Made by a program: the position numbers and the translations under genes. 16,335 nucleotides of DNA, from assembly GCA_910583965.1 (NCBI GenBank), contig CAJUAE010000080.1:1-16335 (forward strand), written 5' to 3'. The DNA is from an uncultured Lachnospiraceae bacterium (lineage in GTDB: Bacteria; Bacillota; Clostridia; Lachnospirales; Lachnospiraceae). A model generated the notes under the pieces. It saw only the letters and a list, made by a program, of their open reading frames with translations. It did not search any database and was not told the DNA's origin. This document shows, in pieces, positions 7,993 to 14,237 of the stretch (position 1 is its first letter; the number at the start of each line of letters is the position of its first letter).

Positions 7993-8854
7993 CGACGTAC
8001 CCATTTGCCAAATAAAGTCTTTTTATAATTGTGTAGTTCTTCTTTTGCCCGCGTGTTATCTCCCGCTTTTCTTAAATAATCGACTGCTTTCGGAATGTCT
8101 GCATTTACTCCTAAACCTCTACCGTAAATAAAACCTAACATATAGTTTCCTCTTTTCTTCCTGCCTCCTCTAAATTGTCTGCATAGATACTCTGATGAAG
8201 CGGATGTCCATACTCTGCCCCAATCTTCCACAAATCCTTGGCTTTTTGTGGTTGTGGTAAAATGATATCCTCATCTCCCTTTGTATAATACTGGTTTAAA
8301 TTATTTGCAGCAAAATACATTCCACCTCGCAATGCTTTCAAAAACCAATCTTCACACTTGGAAATATTCTCTTTCAAAAATGATTTTAAAGCAATTGGAT
8401 CGGAAAACGATTGAAGATCAATATTCTGGATTCGGATAAAATCCCACCAAAAATATGTATTGCCAACAACATACTGGCAGAACGCATCCCCCGTCTGTGC
8501 TAATTCCAGTGCCTCAGCAAACGCTTCTTTTAAATCTGTAAATGGCATTCTAGCTTCCAGTTCTGGTGTCAGCTCTCCGCAGCGTATCGCTACCAGCACC
8601 CCCAATGCACTTCCTTGCTCCACCGATTGATGCATCAAAGCAACTGCACGGTCATCATCTTCTGGAAAACCATGTCCAGTCCATGCATATTGACGACCAC
8701 ACATACATCACGCCAAGATGCAAGTCGCGTCTCCATCGCCAGCAGCGGAAGCGTTTTCCAAAAGTATAAGTGCCTCTTTTCCTCTCCCTGTCCTCTCATT
8801 ATAGTAAATATCCTGTAATGCTTGTTTCACCTCTGCACTCAACATTTTCCCCAT
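7989..8854 (-). pseudogene. Sel1/TPR-repeat protein gene upstream of vanR, broken twice
   Basis: The gene starts at ATG 8854 with AAAGGGGG nine bases upstream. It reads MGKMLSAEVKQALQDIYYNE to an in-frame TGA at 8708-8710 (...CILA stop CMCGRQYAW), then the same frame continues through text with Sel1-like alpha-helical repeats (AVALMHQSVEQGSALGVLVA, KDLWKIGAEYGHPLHQSIYA). A one-base loss near 8146 shifts the frame: after GRKEE the other frame carries YMLGFIYGRGLGV, a textbook Sel1 repeat (GxGV...DxxKAxxxLxxA), to a TGA at 7989 that overlaps the vanR ATG. Repaired, it gives about 288 residues with no signal peptide, so a cytoplasmic scaffold-like protein. Sel1 repeats mediate protein-protein contacts, and nothing shows an enzyme activity. 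The TGA probably came from an Arg or Trp codon. As it shares its promoter with vanRS, losing translation here could also reduce coupled vanR translation. Confidence 0.75.
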
Positions 8855-8939
8855 GACTTTTAACCCCCTTTGTAAAAATACTATAAAAATGTCTATGAAT
8901 TTTTCCACGCTAGCAGTCTAGTTTGTATCTAATAGTATT

Positions 8940-8969
8940 ATTCTAATCTCTTTTGTAAACGAATGTCAA
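8940..8969 (-). promoter_or_regulatory. Promoter of the sel1-vanR-vanS unit
   Basis: Perfect TTGACA (8969..8964), an 18-base spacer and TAGAAT (8945..8940) on the minus strand. This is the only strong promoter seen before sel1 and vanR. The near-consensus -35 suggests basal expression of the regulators without an activator. Confidence 0.6.
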
Positions 8970-9152
8970 GATTAGAACAAACAAAACTATCGTATTTCTA
9001 AATTTTATAATAACAGTTTTATTGCGTCTACTCATTTACTGTACTGATTATATAAAATCTGGCAATCATACCTTAATATTATTTTTATTCACTTAAAATT
9101 CCCTCGTTAAATTTAAAATCGTGTTTCTTCACAAGTAAAACGGTTTTGAAAT

Positions 9153-9896
9153 CTAGTTAAACTTTAATTCATCAAAAATAGTGATAATCCATTAGGTCAT
9201 GCGCTTATTTGTCTCAAAAAGTTCCATATATTTGTCCTGCTCTGAAAACCACGCTGTGCTAACTAGCTGATCTGCCATGATCACATAAGGAAGTGCAACA
9301 CATTCCTCATTGGTAAGTTTTACTACACTGTCATAACCCCAAAGAATATTTTGGTAAATTTCCAGCCACTTTGATAACTTAGCTTGATCTTTTTCATCAA
9401 AGCTCTCACTCAAAATTGCCATAGCTGCATAGCAGGGATCATAAATACGCAGATTTTTCTCCGACAGTTCAAAATCAATAAAGCCCCATTCGTCCTGCGA
9501 CACGATAATATTTGACGGATTCGGATCACGATGGATAATTTGTTTTGGCAGCTTGTCATACAGTTTCCCAAATTCATTCAAATAACTTTGGCAAAACGAC
9601 TCCGAAAGAGACAAAAAAAGGCTTTGTTACTTTTTTCTCCATTGCTCTCGTGGTAGACGTCAGAGATTAATTCTTTTGCAGCCGCAACGAATTTCATAAA
9701 TTGCATGAATAAGTCTGCGCCGAAGAATATATTGCATCACCGACATTCCAACGGCTGATTGGAACAGCCTATAATAATGGAATAGCGAATAACCCGCCTG
9801 CTTGCAAAGCTCCGTGGCAGTGATAGGAGTCTTCAAATTATCCTCTATATAATCGAGGTTTTCCTGTATGCTTTTTCGGTAATCGATTAATTTCAC
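9153..9896 (-). pseudogene. Remnant of an AraC HTH-aminoglycoside phosphotransferase-like fusion
   Basis: Three pieces in order on one strand. First, 9896-9661 holds the first helix-turn-helix half of an AraC domain (TATELCKQAGYSLFHYYRLF, then VMQYILRRRLIHAIYEI) ending in a stop. Second, about 9661-9614 in another frame reads DVYHESNGEKSNKAFF, like the glycine-loop start of a kinase N-lobe. Third, 9614-9192 is the kinase C-lobe with HRDPNPSN (catalytic Asp and Mg-binding Asn) and FIDFEL (Mg-binding Asp). That frame stops at TAA 9192 but carries on in the same frame with WIITIFDELKFN to TAG at 9153, likely the original end. Fusions of an AraC HTH to an APH-like kinase are known in Firmicutes. 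Here the second HTH and most of the N-lobe are deleted, so it cannot bind ATP properly and is dead. The GTG at 9896 overlaps its ribosome site, so the exact start is uncertain. Confidence 0.7.
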
Positions 9897-10122
9897 CCCC
9901 TTTTTATTGTTTTGTAGCTACGTATATAGAATAACACATAAATCTAGAAATACCTTTCCTGTTTTGCTGAATTTTAAATTTTTGTTTTGACTTCTGCACC
10001 ATTTCATATGGTGAGTATTAGTCTGCCATTGATATACACAGTCGTACATCAAGCAGTATAACATTATGTTTTGATCGATTCCGATTTATTAATCAGTTCT
10101 TTCTGTTCTGTTCATTTCATGT

Positions 10123-10250
10123 TATAATTTTTGACAAGGAAAACTTGTGTAGCAAGTTTTTCTTGTATGTTACAGGTTTTCTTTCCTCTATTTTTGCCCT
10201 TGTGGGGGTTTGTAACGTGAGGGAAAAGGTATTGTACAAGGATACCATTC
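10123..10250 (+). ncRNA. Possible small structured RNA
   Basis: A perfect TATAAT (10123-10128) with only a weak -35 is followed by a 14-bp stem, ACAAGGAAAACTTG (10134-10147) with CAAGTTTTTCTTGT (10153-10166), including one G-U pair and a TGTAG loop. Downstream, GGTAT...ATACC (10227-10245) forms a second hairpin. GTTAC and CTTTCCTC near 10169-10187 can pair with GTAAC and GAGGGAAAAG near 10212-10228 in pseudoknot order. The first hairpin with its U-run could instead be a simple terminator. No RNA family is recognised. Confidence 0.25.
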
Positions 10251-10338
10251 AATCTCCTCATTAAAAACTCAACCAAATTTTATTAACGTTGCATAAATAT
10301 CTTCTTGAAACTATTAGAAATTTGTATTAATATTGTAT

Positions 10339-10492
10339 CCAGTATTCCATTCAAACAAAACCAACATCGTAAATTTGGCGATTCTTACCAGTATTAAACA
10401 AAATCTCACTAGCAATATGGTAAAATATTTTAAAAATTTTAATGACACAATAATATGAAATTAGTGATTCACGATTTTAATTTTTGAACTAG
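10339..10492. repeat. Palindromic MITE-like element, AT-decayed copy
   Basis: Begins CCAGTATTCC and aligns along its length with 10489-10654: CCAGTATTAAACAAAATCTC against CCAGTGCTAGACAAAATTTC, and AAATTTTAATGACAC against AAATTTTAACGACGC. Most differences are C-to-T or G-to-A, as in an old copy losing GC. It shares ACTAG at 10488-10492 with the next copy, so the two lie head to tail without a spacer. It has no coding capacity. Confidence 0.6.
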
Positions 10493-10654
10493 TACTCCAT
10501 CCAGTTAGAAATTGGAATACAGGGCTGCATGCTTCGTGCCAGTGCTAGACAAAATTTCGACGGCGATGCGGTGGCATCGTCTAGAAATTTTAACGACGCG
10601 ATGGTGCGGAACAGGTAGTCCCAGACTTCAATTTCTAGTCGGACGGAATACTAG
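10489..10654. repeat. Palindromic MITE-like element, well-preserved copy
   Basis: 166 bases bounded by CTAGTACTCC (10489-10498) and GGAATACTAG (10645-10654), an imperfect inverted repeat that extends about 35 bases inward (TAGAAATTG against CAATTTCTA). The interior has a strong hairpin CGATGC-GGTG-GCATCG and an AAAATTTC/GAAATTTT pairing. It has no ORF, so if mobile it depends on a transposase encoded elsewhere. It could also be a dispersed structured repeat of the host genome. Confidence 0.65.
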
Positions 10655-10717
10655 ATAGAAATTAAGTTACAATTAATACACACAAAATACCACAAAGCAG
10701 GCATTTTGCTGCTAACT

Positions 10718-10745
10718 TTGACATCATACATGGTGCAAGTATGAA
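10718..10745 (+). promoter_or_regulatory. Candidate promoter of the M14 peptidase gene
   Basis: Perfect TTGACA (10718-10723), a 16-base spacer and TATGAA (10740-10745). The leader would be about 57 bases. The -10 is imperfect, so the assignment is tentative. Confidence 0.4.
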
Positions 10746-10808
10746 AAGTACAATGCCTACAACAATTGAGACCTTTCGCCAACTTTATTTTTATAAGGAG
10801 ATTTGACT

Positions 10809-12053
10809 ATGAAATTCTTTAAAATTACCATATTTCCTATACTTTGTTTATTTTTTATTCTATTCCTTATGCCATTTCCAACATCTGCCGCAGAAGCTCC
10901 CCCACTTCCAGTCTGTTATGTTCGTTTTTCTGGAATAGGATTGCATATCTATGCAGATCCATCTATGTCCGGTGAGCCTATCGCAGTGCTTCCTGATGGT
11001 ACTTATGTTCAAATTTTGCTTGGTCCATTGGATTCTCTTGTAAAGATAAAAGTATATGATACAGAACTGGAAGGATATGCAGATATGAGATACCTTCGAC
11101 AACTTGATGCCGTTGTATATGATTACGATATCTATACTTACGAAGAAATGGAAGAAGATATTTTATTGTTACAGGCAAAATATCCTGAACTGCTTCATGT
11201 CAATTTAACTGGTCAATCCACTGATGGCAGGAATTTATACGAACTTATCCTTGGAAATCCGTCTGCACCCAAAAGTATATTAGTACATGCTGGTATTCAT
11301 GCTCGCGAATATACAAATCCATACCTTGTTATGGAACAGCTTGAACAGTGTCTTGAATACTATGACCGTGGTAGCTTCCATAATAGAAGCTATAGAGAAC
11401 TTTTTGACAATGTTGCAGTACATATTGTTCCTATGGTCAATCCAGATGGCATCGCACTTAGCCAGTTTGGCGAAAGTGCTTTGCGGTCGCCTGAACTTGT
11501 ACAATTAATACAAGCCTGCTATGTATATGATGTCGCGACAAAACGAACAAAAAGCACCTATGGAACATATCTTTCACGCTGGAAAGCCAACGCCCGTGGT
11601 GTCGATCTCAACAGGAATTTTCTGCCCGGATTTGGGGTCAATGCAAAGACATCTCATCCCTCCTATATGGGATACGAAGGTCTTGCTCCGTTCACAGAAC
11701 CAGAAACATTATCCCTTGGAGCTGTCACTTTATTGTGCCAACCTGCTATTATTCTCAATTATCATTCAATGGGTGAAGTTGCTTACTGGAACACTGTCGA
11801 GAATAAGTACACAGCACTAAACACAGATTTTTCCAACTATCTGCTATCACTTGTCCCATATAAGAAAATGGGCAGCGGAACCGCATCAGGCAGCTATCTT
11901 GACTGGGTATTCAACGGCGATAATCCGGTCTGCTCTATCACCCTCGAGACTGGTAATGTAGATTGTCCATTTTCTTTAGAACATTATCCTAGAATTTGGC
12001 TTCAACATGCGCTTGTGATACAGGCAACTGCTGAGTATGCTTACATCCATTAG
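10809..12053 (+). CDS. Secreted M14 zinc carboxypeptidase with N-terminal SH3-like domain
   Basis: 414 residues from ATG 10809, eight bases after AAGGAG. An in-frame TTG six bases earlier is rejected on spacing. Residues 1-29 are a signal peptide (hydrophobic FPILCLFFILFLMPF, likely cut near SAAEA). Residues about 35-97 form a bacterial SH3-like domain that may bind cell wall. Residues 102-414 are an M14 peptidase: zinc ligands His164 and Glu167 (HAGIHARE) and His319 (LNYHSMGE), substrate-binding Asn268-Arg269 (GVDLNRNF), NPDG at 211-214, and catalytic Glu380 (SITLETG). All key residues are present, so it should be active. The domain set resembles bacterial enzymes that cut peptidoglycan stem peptides (gamma-D-Glu-diaminopimelate type), though the substrate cannot be set from sequence. 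It is not a VanX/VanY/VanXY enzyme, which belong to family M15. It is transcribed opposite to the van genes. Confidence 0.88.
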   Translation: MKFFKITIFPILCLFFILFLMPFPTSAAEAPPLPVCYVRFSGIGLHIYADPSMSGEPIAVLPDGTYVQILLGPLDSLVKIKVYDTELEGYADMRYLRQLDAVVYDYDIYTYEEMEEDILLLQAKYPELLHVNLTGQSTDGRNLYELILGNPSAPKSILVHAGIHAREYTNPYLVMEQLEQCLEYYDRGSFHNRSYRELFDNVAVHIVPMVNPDGIALSQFGESALRSPELVQLIQACYVYDVATKRTKSTYGTYLSRWKANARGVDLNRNFLPGFGVNAKTSHPSYMGYEGLAPFTEPETLSLGAVTLLCQPAIILNYHSMGEVAYWNTVENKYTALNTDFSNYLLSLVPYKKMGSGTASGSYLDWVFNGDNPVCSITLETGNVDCPFSLEHYPRIWLQHALVIQATAEYAYIH

Positions 12054-12276
12054 CAATTTGTTCATAAATGTATATGAAATCATAATCAAAATCAATGACA
12101 GAACGAAATGGACCAAAGTCTAGTTTTGTACATTGATTTTTGATTTGTATTCCACTAAATATAGCCATCCTTATCTTTCTTGTCAAAAACCAGACAGATG
12201 GTTTCTCTAGTATCTCCACATCAATTTGTGGAGATTTTACAAACACTTCCTGATGAAATTTTATGTAAGTGTCCAT
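11989..12276 (-). CDS. Truncated unknown ORF overlapping the M14 gene end
   Basis: 95 residues, of which about the first 77 (such as FHQEVFVKSPQIDVEILEKP and KLDFGPFRSVIDFDYDFI) read like real protein. The last residues are simply antisense to the 3' end of the M14 gene. The frame is open upstream to 12309 without another start, and an AGGAGG at about 12310-12315 lies too far from the ATG at 12276 but just before codons GYFKEILKSY, as if an original start nearby had been lost. It is probably the 5' part of a gene cut off where the M14 segment joins. I do not recognise the family. Confidence 0.3.
   Translation of the reverse strand: MDTYIKFHQEVFVKSPQIDVEILEKPSVWFLTRKIRMAIFSGIQIKNQCTKLDFGPFRSVIDFDYDFIYIYEQIANGCKHTQQLPVSQAHVEAKF
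12212..12239 (+). terminator. Possible terminator of the M14 gene
   Basis: ATCTCCACA pairs perfectly with TGTGGAGAT around a six-base loop, followed by TTTTAC. It stands 159 bases after the stop codon. The U-run is short, so the stronger hairpin at 12358-12400 may be the true end. Confidence 0.35.
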
Positions 12277-12357
12277 ATAGCTTTTTAATATCTCTTTAAA
12301 ATAACCTTACCTCCTGTAGCTTATCTGAAGGAGAGTCTGCTGTATATTATTGAAAAA

Positions 12358-12400
12358 CACCAAATATAAGGTTTATTCCCTTACATCTGGTGCTTTTTAT
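12358..12400. terminator. Bidirectional rho-independent terminator
   Basis: CACCAAATATAAGG (12358-12371) faces CCTTACATCTGGTG (12379-12392) across a seven-base loop. On the minus strand all 14 positions pair, with two G-U, and TTTTTC follows. On the plus strand two A-C mismatches remain and CTTTTTAT follows. The G-U pattern suggests selection on the minus transcript, which is that of the gene ending at 12591, but it may also end M14 transcription. Confidence 0.7.
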
Positions 12401-12494
12401 TGTGTATATTGTTATTTACTTATAGTTAACGACTACAACGAAATAACATCACAATTTCTCGATTTTACAATACTTTCTCACACATATCATTTTC

Positions 12495-12518
12495 AAGTGA
12501 TATCTGAAAGTGATATCT
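12495..12518. repeat. Short tandem repeat AAGTGATATCT
   Basis: Two identical 11-base copies (12495-12505 and 12508-12518), period 13, in the non-coding gap 12401-12590. It could be a tandem operator, but no promoter is evident beside it. Nothing else is seen in this gap. Confidence 0.3.
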
Positions 12519-12590
12519 ATACCCCTTCAAATTATTCTCAAACATCATACATACCTTATACAGATGAACTTCTAAGCCATCAATCATTGC

Positions 12591-13091
12591 TTATCCCATT
12601 TCGAGTTTTAGCCCCTGATAGGTACTTAAAATTTTGTCAAGCTCTTCCCTCTTAATATAGTATTCCTTACCAACCTGTATGCCATAGCCCATCGATTTTG
12701 CCGTTCGCAAAAAACGAAGTGCAAAATCGCTTTCCTTGTTAAAAATCTCCATGATATCCTTTTTCCCAATCAAAGGTGTCTGTCCATTCTCCACCCTTTC
12801 TAAAAGCCTTTCCATACTGTCTTTAATTTGCGAAATCATTAACTCTTGAACCGATATGTAAGATTTTAAAATTTTCATATTTTCATTCATTTGTATTATC
12901 ATTGTTTCATTTGTCAGGGAGTCAGTCCCCATATGCTCTGGTTGCTGCCTTACATCCTCCCATTTATGCTTTAAACCCAATACTTCTATAATATAACACC
13001 TCCTTGTCTCTATTGCTATTTGAAAATCTGCTTGTAAAGAACTTCTTTCCTGCAAACTGTTTTCACACTTTAACTTGTGATAATAGAACAT
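12591..13091 (-). CDS. Coiled-coil/winged-helix DNA-binding-like protein, copy with lost start codon
   Basis: The C-terminal 60 residues (GKKDIMEIFNKESDFALRFL, then VGKEYYIKREELDKIL) match those of the gene at 13120-13515 at about 51 of 60 positions and look like an excisionase-type winged helix. A helical, charged segment precedes them (MNENMKILKSY to ERVENG). The frame is open to a nominal start at 13091, but the real ribosome site AAGGAGG (13005..12999) is followed at the right distance only by ATT (12992) and ATA (12989). The paralogue has ATG-GAA-GTG where this gene has ATA-GAA-GTA, so the start codon seems mutated. Translation may use the non-standard codon weakly or begin at ATG further in (MGTDSLTNE or MNENMK). 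Possibly a pseudogene. Function unknown. Confidence 0.55.
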   Translation of the reverse strand: MFYYHKLKCENSLQERSSLQADFQIAIETRRCYIIEVLGLKHKWEDVRQQPEHMGTDSLTNETMIIQMNENMKILKSYISVQELMISQIKDSMERLLERVENGQTPLIGKKDIMEIFNKESDFALRFLRTAKSMGYGIQVGKEYYIKREELDKILSTYQGLKLEMG

Positions 13092-13119
13092 ACTTATAAT
13101 GGCAACATTTTATCATCCA

Positions 13120-13515
13120 TTAAATTTCAAGCTTTAATCCCTGATATGTATTTAACATTTTTTCGAACTCTTCCCGCTTAATATAGTATTCCTTACCAAC
13201 CTGTATGCCAAAGCCGATTGATTTTGCCACCCGTAAAAACCGAAGTGCAAAATCACTTTCCTTGTTAAAAATCTCCATGATATCCTTTTTCCCAATCAAA
13301 GATTCCTGTCCTTTCTCTACCTTCTCTAAAAGCTTATCTGCAATATCTTTTATTTGTGAAATCATTGATTCCTGAACTTCTACCCGCCATTTCAATATAT
13401 CTATCGTTTCGTTCATCTGTTCAATGATTTTATCTTTTGACTCCAATTCCTTATTTGCAAGTTCTAACTTTTGTTTGACAATTTCCAAATCATTTTTCAA
13501 AATTTCCACTTCCAT
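13120..13515 (-). CDS. Coiled-coil/winged-helix DNA-binding-like protein
   Basis: 131 residues from ATG 13515, six bases after AAGGAGG. The GTG at 13521 overlaps the ribosome site and is rejected. Residues 1-70 are a long charged helix with heptad-like spacing (KQKLELANKELESKDKIIEQ), probably a coiled coil for oligomerisation. Residues 72-131 form a compact domain (GKKDIMEIFN, FALRFLRVAKSIGFGIQVG, EYYIKREEFEKML) resembling the MerR/excisionase winged helix with its YYIKREE wing-helix end. That suggests DNA binding, but no target is known. A near-copy lies directly downstream on the same strand (28-base gap), and DNA identity of the last 260 bases is high, so this is a recent tandem duplication. 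The setting among mobile elements would fit a regulator or accessory factor of such an element. Confidence 0.65.
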   Translation of the reverse strand: MEVEILKNDLEIVKQKLELANKELESKDKIIEQMNETIDILKWRVEVQESMISQIKDIADKLLEKVEKGQESLIGKKDIMEIFNKESDFALRFLRVAKSIGFGIQVGKEYYIKREEFEKMLNTYQGLKLEI

Positions 13516-13521
13516 ATGCAC

Positions 13522-14081
13522 CCTCCTTTTTTTACCTTCTCTATTTCAGTTTCCATGTATATTATTTTTAAGTATCGCATCACACTCTGCCTGTCATAAT
13601 TAATATACCACATTAGATTTCAAATATTAAGTCTGTGGAAACCACTATCTTCATATCTATATACTTATCTTCTGCCCATACACCACAAAAAGCAATATCG
13701 GTTCTTTCTGATGTTTGGGTAACTTCGTTATTCTCGTTTAGCTGTAACAACCAATTCATTGGAATACAACAAATTCGAAAATATGACAATACCCAAAGTA
13801 CAGAAAGAACCGTGATAACCTCTGTATCCCCCTCTTTTTCCAAAATTTTTCTTTTTCCGTGGCGAAAACAGCCTGAACCGTTAAAAACAGTAGTATGGGG
13901 ACACTTTTTTTAAGGAAAGTGGCGGGAAAAAGGAGAGGATGCAAAGGCAGGGCGTGGGAAAAATGCATTGACAGCAGGGATTCCGCCGCTTCTTTTTACT
14001 CTTTTATTTTTCTTTTTCGAACTGCGGAGCGGCTATATGTTGGGACGGCAGCAGGGTTGGAAGATTTGTGTTGAAGAGGGT
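13522..14081. other. Non-coding stretch with strand composition change
   Basis: About 560 bases with no convincing gene. 13613-13843 has a 76-codon minus frame with a TTG start and no ribosome site, which I do not accept. A 114-base inverted repeat lies at 13699-13812. From about 13905 to 14080 the plus strand is G-rich and purine-biased, unlike its surroundings, and it ends at the terminator of the Rpn-like gene. It may be the flank of that mobile unit. Confidence 0.4.
13699..13812. repeat. 114-base imperfect inverted repeat
   Basis: CGGTTCTTTCTG (13699-13710) is the exact reverse complement of CAGAAAGAACCG (13801-13812), and the match continues inward as TTTGGGTA and TTCTCG/CGAAAA. The centre is itself a palindrome, CCAATTCATTGG (13751-13762). 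The whole could fold as one long hairpin. It may be a miniature mobile element or structured repeat. Confidence 0.5.
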
Positions 14082-14118
14082 AAAAAAGAGGACCCTGAGA
14101 AGCACTTCTCAAGGTCCC
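14082..14118 (-). terminator. Terminator of the Rpn-like gene
   Basis: On the minus strand GGGACCTTGAGAAG pairs with CTTCTCAGGGTCC apart from one A/C mismatch, followed by TCTTTTTTACC. It lies about 120 bases after the stop of the gene ending at 14238. Confidence 0.8.
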
Positions 14119-14237
14119 ATATCTGAAAATTTAATGTGTTTTTCGTCATGGTTTCAGCAAAAACTAAAATCTATTTTCAGCAAAAATTTGTTTTGCAAGA
14201 ACATAGTATAATACGAAACAATGTCATAATCCGACCG

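Larger units (their letters stand above)
9897..10808. other. Intergenic region with hairpins and a duplicated palindromic element
   Basis: About 900 bases without a convincing gene on either strand. It contains a perfect hairpin (10134-10166), further potential stems to about 10245, two tandem copies of a palindromic element (10339-10654), and the promoter and ribosome site of the M14 peptidase gene near its right end. The stretch 9901-10120 shows nothing I can name. Confidence 0.6.

Noticed and set aside
10803..10808. TTG as start of the M14 gene
   Set aside because: Only two bases after AAGGAG; the ATG at 10809 has proper spacing.
10809..12053. M14 peptidase as the missing VanXY/VanY
   Set aside because: The zinc motif HxxE...H and NR motif are M14, while VanXY/VanY are M15; different fold and opposite strand.
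12350..12655. 101-codon plus ORF
   Set aside because: TTG start inside a terminator arm, no ribosome site, AT-driven composition, and it overlaps the end of a better-supported minus gene.
13613..13843. 76-codon minus ORF
   Set aside because: TTG start without a ribosome site; it lies over the 114-base inverted repeat, so its text is probably a by-product.
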